The position numbers and the translations under genes were made by a program. Source: Hyphomicrobium_A sp963812795 (lineage in GTDB: Bacteria > Pseudomonadota > Alphaproteobacteria > Rhizobiales > Hyphomicrobiaceae). From it: a stretch of DNA of 64,000 bases. The notes under the pieces were generated by a model that saw nothing but the letters and a program-made list of their open reading frames with translations, had not been told where the DNA came from and ran no database searches. This document shows, piece after piece, positions 1 to 8,973 of the stretch. The DNA lies in NCBI GenBank assembly GCA_963812795.1, contig CAWEWG010000007.1, positions 62,001 to 126,000 of the forward strand, in the 5' to 3' direction. The first letter of the stretch is position 1, and each line of letters begins with the position of its first letter.

Positions 1-1877
1 ATTGAGGTCCACCCGACGCATGCGCTCGCGCAGCCAGCGACTTTGGCGTACCTCTTCGAGGGCATACCCCCGCTGAAGCCTCTCGATGGGCGGGGCGTTG
101 AGGGCTTCATAGATGTCTTCCTCTGACGCTTCGTCATACTCGACGATGTACTTGTCCCGCGGAATTCGCACGACCGGCGGCGCCAGGTCGACATAGGCGT
201 CGTAATAACGACCGCGGGGACGGGAGCTGTAAAAGCGGCGATTGTCGACGAGAACGATCTCTCGCCCATCGGCGCCGCGGCGGGAACGGCGCAACAGGCG
301 CCCGTCCTCATCTTCGAGATTGAGGATTTCGACTCCCCCAAATCCCACATATATGCTGAGGATGGTGCCGTCTTTCCGTCGCTCGCGCTTCGGCGTTGTG
401 CCGGTACGAGCAAAGCGCCGCGTCTCATCGTGCCGCACGAAGCTGCGGTCTTTTTCGATAACGATCATTCTCTTGTCCGGCTCTTCGATGACGGCGCGCC
501 GGCCGCCGTCCTCCACTCGTTCTTGCCGCTGCTTCCGAACCTTCACGAACTCGTTCTCGGCTCCTTCACTTCGCCGCTCACGGTCCTGCGTTCGTCCCTT
601 TAGCTGCGCCCGACGGGGCTTTTTGTTCCGCGTCGCGTTTAGCCTTCTCGAATTCGTCGTCGGCTCTCACGCGCTCCTGTTTAAGCTGCTCGACGGCTTG
701 CGTTTCGTTTTTTGCGTCTAAGCGGAGCTCGGGCGTCCTCGCGCCATCGCGGCCCCCACCAGTGCGATCGGCTGCGGACGGTTGCTGACCGGCCTTGGTT
801 TTTCTACCTTCGGCAGTGTTCGCGTCGGCGTCGGCCTTCGCCGCTGCGTCAGCCTTCGCTTTGTCGGCTTCGAGCTGCTTCTGCTTGTCGGCGTCTGCCG
901 TGCCCTTGTCCACCTCGGGCTTGCGGCCTCGGTCGCCTTATCGCTTGGTTGCTGCTCTTGCCCGTTGACCTTCGGGGCTTCGGGTTTTGCCTTTGCTGCT
1001 TCGCCCTGCTGCTTCTCAGTTTCACCCTGCGCCTTTTCGGCTTCCGGCCGTTTCTGCTTCCCCACGGTTTGGCTGTCGGAGGGGTGGCCTGTCTGCGTCG
1101 GACTGTTGAGGCGCGGGCTCGGGCGTTTGTTTAGCCTTGGCGGCATCTGAAATTCTGCTTCTCGGCTTCCGCTTTGTCCTTTGCTTCGCGCTGCTGCTTC
1201 TCGGCTTCGGCCTGGGCCTTCTCCGCCTCGCGCTGCTGCTGCTTCTCGGCTTCGGCCTGGGCCTTCTCCGCCTCGCGCTGCTGCTGCTTCTCGGCTTCGG
1301 CCTGGGCCTTCTCCGCCTCGCGCTGCTGCTGCTTCTCGGCTTCGGCCTGGGCCTTCTCCGCCTCGCGCTGCTGCTGCTTCTCGGCTTCGGCCTGGGCCTT
1401 CTCCGCCTCGCGCTGCTGCTGCTTCTCGGCTTCGGCCTGGGCCTTCTCCGCCTCGCGCTGCTGCTGCTTCTCGGCTTCGGCCTGGGCCTTCTCCGCCTCG
1501 CGCTGCTGCTGCTTCTCGGCTTCGGCCTGGGCCTTCTCGGCCTCGCGCTGCTGCTGCTTCTCGGCTTCGGCCTGGGCCTTCTCCGCCTCGCGCTGCTGCT
1601 GCTTCTCGGCTTCGGCCTGGGCCTTCTCCGCCTCGCGCTGCTGCTGCTTCTCGGCTTCGGCCTGGGCCTTCTCCGCCTCGCGCTGCTGCTGCTTCTCGGC
1701 CTTAGCCTGAGCCTTCTCGGCCTCGCGATCGTCTTGCTGACTTTGCTCACTCGGAGCCGCGTCCGGTGGCGGTAGATTGGGTGGCTCACCCTGCGCAGCG
1801 ACCGGTAAAGCGAGCAGGCCAGAAAGCACTATCGCGCTCGTTGTCAGGGACAACAAATTCGCGCGGTTGGTTGCCAT
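1..1877 (-). CDS. OmpA-family envelope protein with long Glu/Ala/Gln repeat region (3' end outside window)
   Basis: Starts at the ATG at 1877 with a signal peptide (about 28 residues, ending near LPVAAQG). A long charged helical region of 15-residue repeats follows, then a basic region rich in R/E/D, then the conserved lead-in to an OmpA C-terminal domain (VVRIPRDKYIVEYDE near 130-170 and ERMRRVDLN at the window edge). In known alphaproteobacterial homologues this lead-in precedes the peptidoglycan-binding OmpA domain, which would lie beyond position 1. Translation needs frame changes near 1150, 1040-1100, 920-935 and 600-615, so the gene is either decayed or carries indel errors. Probable role: outer-membrane or periplasmic protein tethering the envelope to the wall. 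An EcfG-like promoter sits just upstream. The family assignment is fairly safe; the function of the repeats is unknown. Confidence 0.7.
1189..1725 (-). repeat. Tandem 45-bp repeat encoding a 15-residue unit
   Basis: Eleven 45-bp copies (starting at 1231, then every 45 bp to 1681) follow one 42-bp copy at 1189. Each encodes REAEKAQAEAEKQQQ. Almost all copies are identical at the DNA level; 1501 has one change and 1681, nearest the gene start, has several. Such uniformity points to recent expansion. The peptide should form a long charged single helix or coiled coil in the N-terminal half of the OmpA-family protein. Confidence 0.95.
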
Positions 1878-2428
1878 ACGTGGAACTCCATCTCGGTGCG
1901 CCGATTACATCGACTGCCTCCGGTAACGAAGGGGCCAACGGTTTGTTCCGCGGCTGAGCATTCTGGCACGCCAGGCGTACTTGCAGCGCTAGCCAGACAG
2001 CTGCGTTTTCACCGCGCGATTTCGTGGCCTCAGTATTCGGGCTCGCGTGCTCTTTGCACTCTTGGTGCCCAGGCCTAAACGTGTCCTCGGTGGCCTCGAT
2101 GAGCGGATCGCAGAAGCATGGGATAGGTCATCGCAAAACTGTTGATCACGCTGCCCCCGCAGCTAAACAGAGCGTTTCAAGCAGATCACCGTCGCCAGAG
2201 TCCGAACTGCGCTGCGACACGAAAACCTCAGCCGGGTAACGTAGGGCGAGGTCAAAGCGCTTGTTACGGAACTCCGTCCGGCTGGGCGACGGCGGCCGGA
2301 ACCCAATCTCATGGCCTGAAAGTTCCGGTCTGAAGCGACCTGCGTGGAGTCTCCTTGCAGCTCGAAATGATCCGGCGGGCCTGCACCCCCCTCTCAAGCT
2401 GAGGTACGTGCAACTCGATGGTCGGACG
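1878..2428. other. Intergenic region without a recognised gene
   Basis: Apart from the EcfG-like promoter, I see no reading frame with a credible start, ribosome-binding site or recognisable protein. It may hold the remains of an older gene. Confidence 0.5.
1925..1949 (-). promoter_or_regulatory. EcfG-type general-stress promoter (GGAAC-N16-CGTT)
   Basis: On the minus strand GGAAC (1949-1945) is followed by 16 bases and CGTT (1928-1925), an exact match to the alphaproteobacterial EcfG consensus. It lies about 48 bases upstream of the OmpA-family start at 1877. Confidence 0.7.
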
Positions 2429-2821
2429 TTACAGCTGCTCGCCGCTGGATTCTGCCGGAGGCAAACGACGAACCTCGGCCTCGGTCAGGCGCACAACGAT
2501 TCCATCGTCGCGAACTTGTTGAAGTTCAACGGCCAAGATGCGGATCGTTGTTTCGCCCAGAGCGAGGAAGCCGGCGATACTAACGTATATCTCACTGTGG
2601 TCATCTTCATTGAGCGCTGCTACGTCACCCAGATAAGCGCCGTCGCTGCTGTAAACGGCGCGGCCGACCCAGCGGAGATCCGCGAGGCGCACGCGCCATG
2701 CTGAATCGTCGGCCGCTGTTGAGACGCGCGGTCCTGTGGCCTTGAAAGAGATGATCGGCTCAAGGCCATAAGCAGCGCCTCCAAAAGCTGTCAGGATTGC
2801 CACGGCCCAAATGCGTCGCAT
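2429..2821 (-). CDS. Exported PRC-barrel-like protein
   Basis: About 130 residues. The ATG at 2821 is chosen because it has a GAGGAG-type site 7-8 bases upstream; an in-frame codon at 2845 lacks one. The N-terminus (MRRIWAVAILTAFGGAAYG) is a Sec signal peptide. The rest holds a pattern typical of PRC-barrel proteins: a strand with YSSDGAYLGDVAAL, then EIYVSIAGFLALGE and TIRI. In alphaproteobacteria such exported PRC-barrel proteins are common, often stress-related and mostly of unknown function. An EcfG-like promoter directly upstream supports stress control. A periplasmic location is inferred. Confidence 0.7.
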   Translation of the reverse strand: MRRIWAVAILTAFGGAAYGLEPIISFKATGPRVSTAADDSAWRVRLADLRWVGRAVYSSDGAYLGDVAALNEDDHSEIYVSIAGFLALGETTIRILAVELQQVRDDGIVVRLTEAEVRRLPPAESSGEQL

Positions 2822-2848
2822 AGAGAAGCTCCTCAGATACGGCACAGT

Positions 2849-2873
2849 AACCCATTGCTTGGAGCAGCGTTCC
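2849..2873 (-). promoter_or_regulatory. EcfG-like promoter (GGAAC-N16-GGTT)
   Basis: Minus-strand GGAAC (2873-2869), 16 bases, then GGTT (2852-2849). One base differs from consensus. It ends 28 bases before the start codon of the PRC-barrel gene. Confidence 0.55.
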
Positions 2874-3053
2874 GCGAGGCGCTGAACTCACCGCATGCGG
2901 CGTTCTGTCAGCGCTTGCGATCATCGAGCACTATCTCCGAAGCACAGGCTGAAAAAGCCCCTGGGGCGCCTCCGGAAGGACATCAATGGCGCCGCCCGTG
3001 CGTTCATGTTCCCAGGTGGTGAGCGACTAACGCATGGCATCGACACCGGCGAA

Positions 3054-3254
3054 TCACAGCTCGGGCTTGGTGGTGATCTTGCGCGAGCCGCAGGCTGAGC
3101 ACTTCATGTGCGTCCCGATCAACGACACTGGCGTATTCCAAGACAGCGGCAGCGAAGCCGGGTCGATGTCGCGCTCGTGGCCGCAGTCGCAGCAGTAAAT
3201 TAAGAGAAGCTTCTTCGCTTCGATGAGGTCTCCGAGCGTGACAGGAACACTCAT
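3054..3254 (-). CDS. Small zinc-ribbon-like protein
   Basis: Sixty-six residues with two paired-cysteine knuckles, CCDCGH near residue 21 and CSACGS near residue 52, spaced as in a treble-clef or zinc-ribbon fold. A leading hydrophobic stretch (KKLLLIYCC) precedes the first knuckle. It probably binds Zn2+ and may contact DNA or another protein, but no specific family is recognised. No strong ribosome-binding site precedes the ATG. Its neighbours are unrelated, so context gives no role. Confidence 0.6.
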   Translation of the reverse strand: MSVPVTLGDLIEAKKLLLIYCCDCGHERDIDPASLPLSWNTPVSLIGTHMKCSACGSRKITTKPEL

Positions 3255-3574
3255 GGCGTATGCTCGGACGGGGAAGCTGCTGCGGCTTTAGGGCGAGCGC
3301 AACAAGAGGAGAACTGAACTCGCGTAGAACACAAGCTACACCGGTGCGTCTCCGGGCGGTTCTCGTGTCGCGAGTTGAGAGGCCTTGGCATTCATCAGGA
3401 GGGGCAGCTCGCATCCACTTTGGTAAGCCGCCACAGCGGTTCCTTTTGCCTCGCGCCGGGCCGCGCACCTGGGCCAGTGCCGTTAATCGACGGTGCGGCG
3501 AGCCACACCCCTCCCCGCTTGCGCGATGACTATCGTTTCTCGCGGCGCGCTGCTGGGAGGCGGCAAATCGAATC
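3255..3574. other. Intergenic region, nothing recognised
   Basis: No supported gene on either strand. It separates the zinc-ribbon gene from the decayed copy of the PhnA-like gene end. Confidence 0.5.
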
Positions 3575-3745
3575 CTGACACTTCAGCGGATGCCCGACGG
3601 GCGGCGAGACTGCCCGACACGCGCAGGAATGTTGTGGTCGCGGGGACGACCACCGCGCTGCGACGAATACCAAGCTGCAAGCAGGCAACGAGGAAAGGAG
3701 TGACCGTTCCAAGGCCTGTGAGCACCTGCCACGTACCCAGCGGGT
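3575..3745 (-). pseudogene. Degraded copy of the 3' end of the PhnA-like membrane-protein gene
   Basis: This stretch aligns by eye with the last ~160 bases of the gene at 11243-12137, on the same strand. Shared blocks include CTTCAGCGGATGCCC (3580s and 11240s) and the residues HNIPARV against NNIPARV near the C-terminus. The frame is interrupted. It abuts the end of the OpgG/OpgD-like gene, so a duplication joined two unrelated gene ends here. Confidence 0.65.
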
Positions 3746-3806
3746 AAGAGCAAAAGGGTAAAAGGGAGGGATAGCGACAGCACCGGCCCTCCGCGAGTGC
3801 CGTAGG

Positions 3807-5353
3807 CTATCGTAGCCAGCGATACCGCCAGCTTTCGCTGGACACGCCGTAGAGGGATGTCGAGGTCCAATCTAAGGTCGCTGCGATCCGCTGCAGCCGG
3901 ATCGAATTCGAAGCTTACGCGCACGCCGCCAGTGTAGGGGTTTCGCTGTACGTGGGGTCTTCCGGCGACGCCATGGCTTGCGCGCACCGACGCAATGAGG
4001 TCGGGCACTCTTAGGGCTGTCGCTTTTTCAGAATCCGCTCCGCGGTCGGTCTGCGCAAAATCCACAACGAACCGGACGTGGTGAGGCGTTCCTGCCCGGC
4101 CAACGCGTGTTTTGACGACGCGATATCCTCGCCAGGCAGGTGTGTCGTCGGCCCATGTCAAACGGTATGCATAGGCATACGGCACTCCGGCTTTCAGCCC
4201 CGCTATCGGTCGCCAGAACGCGACGATGTTGTCGTAGTATTCCTCGTCCGCGGGAAGTTCGACGAGTTGGACAGCCCCGTCGCCCCACGTTTTTCGTGGC
4301 TCTACCCAGGCGCTAGGACGGGTGTGATAATTGGCTTCGAGATCTTCGTAAGCTGCAAAACTTCGGGCCCGCTGGATCAGCCCGAACCCGCGCAAATTGT
4401 CGTCCAAGAGAGTTGTGTTCTGCACTTGGCGCGGGCTGACGAGCGGACGCCATAAACGCTCTCCGCGCGCGTTCCACACCGCTAGACCGTCGGAATCGTG
4501 CACAGCCGGCCGAAAGTCGGCGGGCCCGTCGTCGTCATGAGTGTCTTTCAGAAACATGCTCGTCAAAGGCGCGAGGCCGACCTCCGTCAGATCGCAGCGG
4601 GGAAAAAGCTCCGCGGCTACATCCATCCTCGTCTCGGCGCCAGGCCAGATCTGAAACGTGTAGGCGCCTGTGACCGAGGGACTGTCGAGCAGCGCATGCA
4701 CGGTGATCGACTGCGCGTGGCGCGGACGTTCAATCCAGAAGGCCCGGAACAGTGGAAATTCCTCGGGGGTCGAAGAACCTGTGTTTATGGCGAGGCCGCG
4801 GGCCGAAAGTCCGTAGCTGTGACCCGGCCAAGGCCGCGAAAGTAACTGGAACCTTGGAATACCACGAACTCATCGTAGTGGCCCGGCACGTTCAGCGGTG
4901 CAGTGATGCGAAAACCGGAGAAGCTCAGCGGTGCGTTCAAAGGTACGCGGTGCTCTTGCAAACCGAAGTCGAACATCCCGCGGTCGGCTGCAACCTCCAG
5001 GATGCGCCCCTCCTTCACTAGGTAAATCTCGACGGGCGAACGGTAGATGTAAGCGGCGGGAAAGAACTGGAGCTCGAACCCAACGCTTTCGTCCGTGCCA
5101 AACTGCCCGTTCACGCTTGAACTGCAGGTCGCGGTACTCGTCGTACCCCATTGCCGCCATCGCCGGCGGCAACTGTTCGGTCGGGGGCAGGAACGCTCCG
5201 CGCGCCAGAGCGATGGCGCGCCGTCGCACTTCGGAAGCAACATCGACTCGAGGGACGCCCGCGCCTGCGGCGCGCTGCGGCAACTGTGCTCGTCAGCCCC
5301 AGAGCGCTGAGGCCGGTCAGCACGTCCCGGCGGCACAATGGTTGTCCTTGCAT
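3807..5353 (-). pseudogene. OpgG/OpgD (MdoG/MdoD) periplasmic glucan biosynthesis protein, frame-disrupted
   Basis: Members act in the periplasm on the glucose backbone of osmoregulated periplasmic glucans. The start at 5353 gives a twin-arginine leader (CRRDVLTGLSALGLTSTVAA), as known for OpgD. Family signatures follow in order: YDEYRDLQF, GFELQFFPAAYIYRSPV, FSGFRI, LDDNLRGFGLIQRARSF, WVEPRKTWG, DNIVAFWRP, and the terminal SSESWRYRWLR before a stop at 3807-3809. Reading these requires frame changes near 5250, 5110, 4780-4830 and 3855. Either four indel errors or a true pseudogene; a partial second copy near 14.9 kb favours decay. No glucan glucosyltransferase gene (opgH) is seen nearby. Confidence 0.8.
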
Positions 5354-5409
5354 ATCGAGAGGAGGCGGGCCAACGCCTGAACCGCAGCTGAACGTGGCGG
5401 AACACCTAC

Positions 5410-5490
5410 TTAGATGTGCAGCACACCAAACAACATCAGCAGCACGATTACCGAAAGGGGCACGCCGATGAGCCACGTCAGCTCCTCGCT
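5410..5490 (-). pseudogene. Remnant of a small membrane-peptide gene upstream of the Opg-like gene
   Basis: Encodes TWLIGVPLSVIVLLMLFGVL followed by HI and a stop, identical over its last 22 residues (after T) to the 26-residue peptide at 15128-15208. The start codon present in that copy is missing here, so this looks like a decayed copy. Both copies lie just upstream of an Opg-type sequence, showing they were duplicated together. Confidence 0.55.
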
Positions 5491-5493
5491 CAA

Positions 5494-5548
5494 AAGCGGA
5501 CATTCGCCGCGACACGCTCAACGTCTGCTTCTGACCCAAAGCAGACAT
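5494..5548. repeat. Interspersed palindromic repeat (AAGCGGACAT / ATGTCTGCTT type)
   Basis: Contains aagcggacat (5494-5503) and an imperfect inverted pair acgtctgctt (5521-5530) with aagcagacat (5539-5548). The same arms recur at 15497-15597 and, more weakly, near 9790-9850. Repeats of this type are scattered between genes in Hyphomicrobiales genomes. Confidence 0.7.
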
Positions 5549-5652
5549 TGCGCGGTTCACGCCACGAGGTCTGCTTGTGAATGCATCCAAAGCCGGAGAT
5601 GGACGTTTCCCGCAACCGTGGTTCGCAAGCGCGCTCGGGCGTTGGCCGAAAC

Positions 5653-5681
5653 AAAAACGGCACCCCCATTTAGAGGCGCCG
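5653..5681 (-). terminator. Intrinsic terminator downstream of pqqA
   Basis: On the minus strand CGGCGCC and GGTGCCG (one G-U pair) form a 7-bp stem with a ~10-base loop, followed by TTTTT. It lies about 60 bases past the pqqA stop and would make a short monocistronic transcript. Confidence 0.6.
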
Positions 5682-5739
5682 CAGGGTCGTACCAAAACAG
5701 AAGCGCGATCTTAGTGGACCGCTGCCGCTGCGAGGTCGT

Positions 5740-5829
5740 TTAGATGATGTCGATCTCGGCCGGCATATAGCTTGTGACCTCGAGGCCAACTTCCTGCTCG
5801 CTCACTTGCGGCTTGTTCCAGATCTTCAT
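5740..5829 (-). CDS. pqqA: PqqA-like coenzyme PQQ precursor peptide
   Basis: A 29-residue peptide starting MKIWNKPQV and containing GLEVTSYMPAEIDII. The E-x-x-x-Y motif (Glu17, Tyr21) is the pair that PqqE cross-links, through its radical-SAM chemistry, to build pyrroloquinoline quinone. GLEVT-Y is the recognised PqqA core. A strong GGAGG site lies 8 bases before the ATG and an intrinsic terminator follows. No pqqB-E lies in the window, so this is an orphan copy; methylotrophic alphaproteobacteria often carry extra pqqA genes away from the pathway operon. It might also serve a different RiPP-like maturase. Too short for many gene finders. Confidence 0.8.
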   Translation of the reverse strand: MKIWNKPQVSEQEVGLEVTSYMPAEIDII

Positions 5830-6133
5830 GAGGGTTCCTCCAATTTTTGGAAAGACGCTTTTGCGCCGTTCTCTACGTAAATGTGGATATCCGAGCCGAT
5901 CACTACCAATCACGTTAGCGGGATCGCACTCACAATCGCGAGGTCAGAAAAATCATTACCGACCGCGAGGCGCTGGAGAGCAGTCAATGGAACGTACGTT
6001 GCCGCCGACTACCATTAAGAGTTCGATGGAGCGTCGCTGAGCACTGACGAGCGCGCATCGCCGGTATAAGCGATCACGTCGGAACGCTCGCTGATTGGTG
6101 GCCGTGGCTATGGCTAGTTGATGCGCAGGGAGC
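5830..6133. other. Intergenic region upstream of pqqA, no gene seen
   Basis: Should hold the pqqA promoter on the minus strand, but I could not pick out a confident -35/-10 pair. No coding frame with support. Confidence 0.4.
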
Positions 6134-6291
6134 CTAGTAAACCCAACCTTGCAACAGCCAGATCACAACGAAGATGACAACCACGATGTTGAGGATGTTT
6201 TTGATCTTGCTGTCCATCGGCACGTAGGTGTTGACGAGCCAGAGCGCTACGCCAACGACGATCGAACAACGGCGATGTGCACGAGATCCAC
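6134..6291 (-). CDS. Small Thivi_2564-type membrane protein (one frame change)
   Basis: About 52 residues. The conserved core LWLVNTYVPMDSKIKNILN followed by IVVVIFVVIWLLQ is the signature of this small two-helix membrane protein family, common in proteobacteria and of unknown function. A GTG start at 6291 has GAGGA about 11 bases upstream. The span is 158 bases, not a multiple of three. A one-base slip near 6268 joins the start to the core, so either an indel error or a different start applies. Location: inner membrane, with the PMD motif between the two helices. Confidence 0.65.
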
Positions 6292-6442
6292 TGGCTTTCT
6301 GGTCCTCAGCCGGTGGCAGCGATGGGGTGCGGATCAGTTAGTCAAACTCTTTCAGTGGCGCAAGAGAGAATAGTAGCAGCCGTTCGGCTATGGCTCACCC
6401 CCGGGGAAAGCCCTCCGAGCATGCGAAGATGTGACCTCAATA

Positions 6443-6676
6443 TTATGGAGCTGTTGGTGGCGGGGGCGGCTTAGTTACTTCCACCGTCGCGGGCGGGCTG
6501 TGATGGAGCCCCAGCCGATCTCCCCAAAATACAAAAACGCACGTCGCTACGAAAGCGAGCACTAAGATCACAGCGAGCAGAGAAGTGCCCCTGCGACGCG
6601 TGGGAACGATCCTCCGCTCGACTACCACCTCGTCAGGACCAACTTCGACGTCGCTGTCAGCTATTCCAGCAGCCAT
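6443..6676 (-). CDS. Small single-pass membrane protein with proline-rich tail
   Basis: Seventy-seven residues: an acidic then basic cytoplasmic N-terminus, one hydrophobic helix (SLLAVILVLAFVATCVFVF, about residues 32-50), and a proline-rich tail ending PPPPPTAP. GGAG lies 5-6 bases before the ATG. No family recognised. An EcfG-like promoter upstream suggests general-stress expression. Confidence 0.65.
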   Translation of the reverse strand: MAAGIADSDVEVGPDEVVVERRIVPTRRRGTSLLAVILVLAFVATCVFVFWGDRLGLHHSPPATVEVTKPPPPPTAP

Positions 6677-6705
6677 AACTGTTCTCCGAAGATTACTCTC
6701 CTACG

Positions 6706-6731
6706 AACAGTCGCCGAGGACGTTTTGTTCC
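6706..6731 (-). promoter_or_regulatory. EcfG-like promoter (GGAAC-N17-TGTT)
   Basis: Minus-strand GGAAC (6731-6727), 17 bases, TGTT (6709-6706), 29 bases before the start of the single-pass membrane protein gene. Confidence 0.5.
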
Positions 6732-6930
6732 TTTAGTGGCCCCGTCCATCAGTGCTCTTGACCCACCATCGATTTACACGACGAGCGCCCAAATGGCCTC
6801 CACCTATGAAGCCACCGCCGATGATGATCCAGGCACGGCTGTCTCCGGCATGACCAGGCCTCAGGCGGTGTCGAACGCTTTGCGGGCCCCGCGCGTTGCG
6901 CACAATGCCCAGTGTTGCCACGGACGCCGA

Positions 6931-7867
6931 ATGGACATCCTACTGAAAATCGGAGATCTCTGGGTCCGCCGCAAGGCGGCGCCCGATCCCATCGCGCTCG
7001 AAGCCGTCTCCGGGTTGACCCCGGCGACGGTGGTAACGGGCGCGTCGGAAGGACTCGGCTTCGCGCTCGCACGCCTCATCGCGCGTGAGGGGCGCACGAT
7101 CGTGCTGCTGGCGCGGTCGATCGACATGCTGTCGGACGCCGAGGAGACGCTGCGCTCCGCATACCCGCGCTCCAACGTCATCGCTGAACCACTAGACGTC
7201 GGCGAGAAGGATGCCCCCGCCAAGCTCGACTGCGCTGCTGGCGCGCCACGGGCTCTATCTCGACGTGCTCGTCAACAACGCCGGCATCGGCCTTGGCGGC
7301 AATTTCACCGACCTCGATCAGGAGGTGCTCGACGAGCTTGTCGAGACCAACGTCGCCGCCGTGACGCGGCTGACGCGGCATTACCTGCCGGACATGCGTG
7401 CCCGCGCGCGTGGCGGCATCATGAATTTGGCTTCGCTCGCGGCGTTCACGCCGGGGCCTTGGCAGGCACCCTACTTCGCCAGCAAAGCCTACGTGCTGTC
7501 GCTGACCGCAGCCATCGGCGGCGAATGCGCCGGCGAAGGCGTACGCGTATGCGCTATCGCCTGCGGCCCGGTCGAGACGCGCATCCATCGCAAGATGAAT
7601 GCCGGGAACACGTTCTATCGCGCGCTGCTGCCGAGCAGCTCGGCCGACCGCATGGCGCGGCTGGCGTGGCGGTCGTACCGCATGGGTCGTCGCGTCGTCG
7701 TGCCGGGGATCGTCAACAGCTTCATCGCTTGGTCGGCGCGCGCCATGCCGTTCGAGCTTCTGCTGCCGCTGGTGAGCTGGCTGATGAAGCCGCGCGTGCG
7801 GCGCGTGACCGGAACGGCATCTGGCGTGCGCTTGCAAAAGCTCAGTCGCAAGCTGCTGCCGCGGTGA
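6931..7867 (+). CDS. SDR-family short-chain dehydrogenase (one frame change)
   Basis: Classical short-chain dehydrogenase/reductase. It has the Rossmann motif TGASEGLG for NAD(P) near residues 36-43, NNAG after the frame change, the catalytic Ser in LASLAAFTPG, and the YxxxK pair in YFASK. A basic residue after the first strand (LARS) suggests NADP preference. The long C-terminal part ending in KPRVRR and a basic tail resembles DltE/YqjQ-like SDRs. The frame changes near 7210-7240, between LDVGEKDAPA and LLARHGLYLDVLVNNAG; probably a one-base error. Substrate unknown. The methyltransferase gene follows 49 bases downstream on the same strand. Confidence 0.85.
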
Positions 7868-7916
7868 CGCTGAGCGCCTAGCCTAGCTGCCCCGATTGGT
7901 GCAATCCGGAGTTCAT

Positions 7917-8794
7917 ATGACACTCCCGCACAAGAAACGCTCAGATCGTCGCCCTGAAGTGCACTGGAATCCGCACGCCTCAGCGGTACCGACACCGCTC
8001 CGTCTTGCGCTCGTGTGCGCGACCGCGGTGGTCGCTCCTGCTCCTCGGCACCGCCCGCGGGCAAGCGCAAGACCCCGGCTACTTCCCAACCACGCCAGCC
8101 GCGGTCGACAAGATGCTCGCTCTCGCCGACGTGAAGGCGGGCGACTTCGTCATCGATCTCGGTTGCGGCGACGGGCGCATCAACGTGACAGCCGCTCGGC
8201 GCACTGGGGCGCGCGGCCTCGGCGTGGACTTCGACCCCCAACGCATCGTCGAGGCCGAGGAAAATGCGAGACAAGCCGACGTCGCCGACAAAGTGACGTT
8301 CCGCAAGGAGAACCTGTTCGACACCGACATCAGCCAAGCCTCGGTGCTGACGCTCTATCTGTCGCTAAAGATCAACATCGCGCTTCGCCCGCGCATCCTG
8401 CAGATGATGAAACCGGGCGCGCGCGTGCTATCGAATGACTTTAATATGGGGGATTGGCTGCCCGATCGCTGGGAGCGTGTGGAGAGTAGAGTCGTGTACC
8501 TGTGGGTCGTGCCGGCCAAGGTCGCGGGCGACTGGCATGTGACGCGCACGCGCGCGCGGGCGGCCGCGCAGCTTCGATTTAGCACTCGCGCAACAGTTCC
8601 AGGAGCTGAATGGCAGCGCCACGATTGACGGGCAGCCGGTGCCGGTTCGCGACGCCCTGGTGGCGGGCGAGCGCGTGGGTTTCGCGATCGATGTCGGGAA
8701 TGATGGGGGGATGCGGTTCGACGGCCGCCTGGTGGATGGCCGCCTAGAAGGCGAAGGCTGGACGGCCACGCGCAAGTTGCCCCCCAAGCCCTGA
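7917..8794 (+). CDS. Exported class I SAM-dependent methyltransferase-like protein (two frame changes)
   Basis: The ATG at 7917 has CGGAG 6 bases upstream. A leader peptide (LLLLGTARGQAQD) precedes the fold. Motif I VIDLGCGDGRI binds S-adenosylmethionine, the acidic GVDFDPQRI motif follows, and later NLFDTD and the LYLSLKINIALRPRIL helix appear, a pattern of methyltransferases often annotated as type 11. The C-terminal part (FQELNGSATIDGQPVP... to KLPPKP, stop 8792-8794) is a small beta-rich domain. Frames change near 8000-8040 and 8560-8580. A leader on a SAM enzyme is unusual, since SAM is cytoplasmic; the leader may act as a membrane anchor. Substrate unknown. Confidence 0.7.
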
Positions 8795-8973
8795 TTGTTG
8801 GCATATGATTCCGCCTGAAGGTCTCTAGTCAATGCCCGCTCAGCGACTTGCGACCATGCTTCTGATCGAGTTCGGATTGAACGGTCGTCCGCGCTCGTTG
8901 ACGTAGTCGGCACGCGAACTGCCAGCCGCCGTTTCGAAGGGCTGTGGAAATAGCAAGCATCGAATTGCGACCG

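Noticed and set aside
1137..1775. Plus-strand frame of Leu/Gly repeats across the tandem array
   Set aside because: It is the antisense reading of the 45-bp repeat; no signal, start site or homologue, while the minus-strand frame has a signal peptide.
3004..3468. Minus-strand 154-residue frame overlapping the zinc-ribbon gene
   Set aside because: Arg-rich, no ribosome site, and it contains the better-supported small gene in another frame.
5774..6040. Plus-strand 88-residue frame over pqqA
   Set aside because: Antisense to pqqA; no homologue pattern and no ribosome site.
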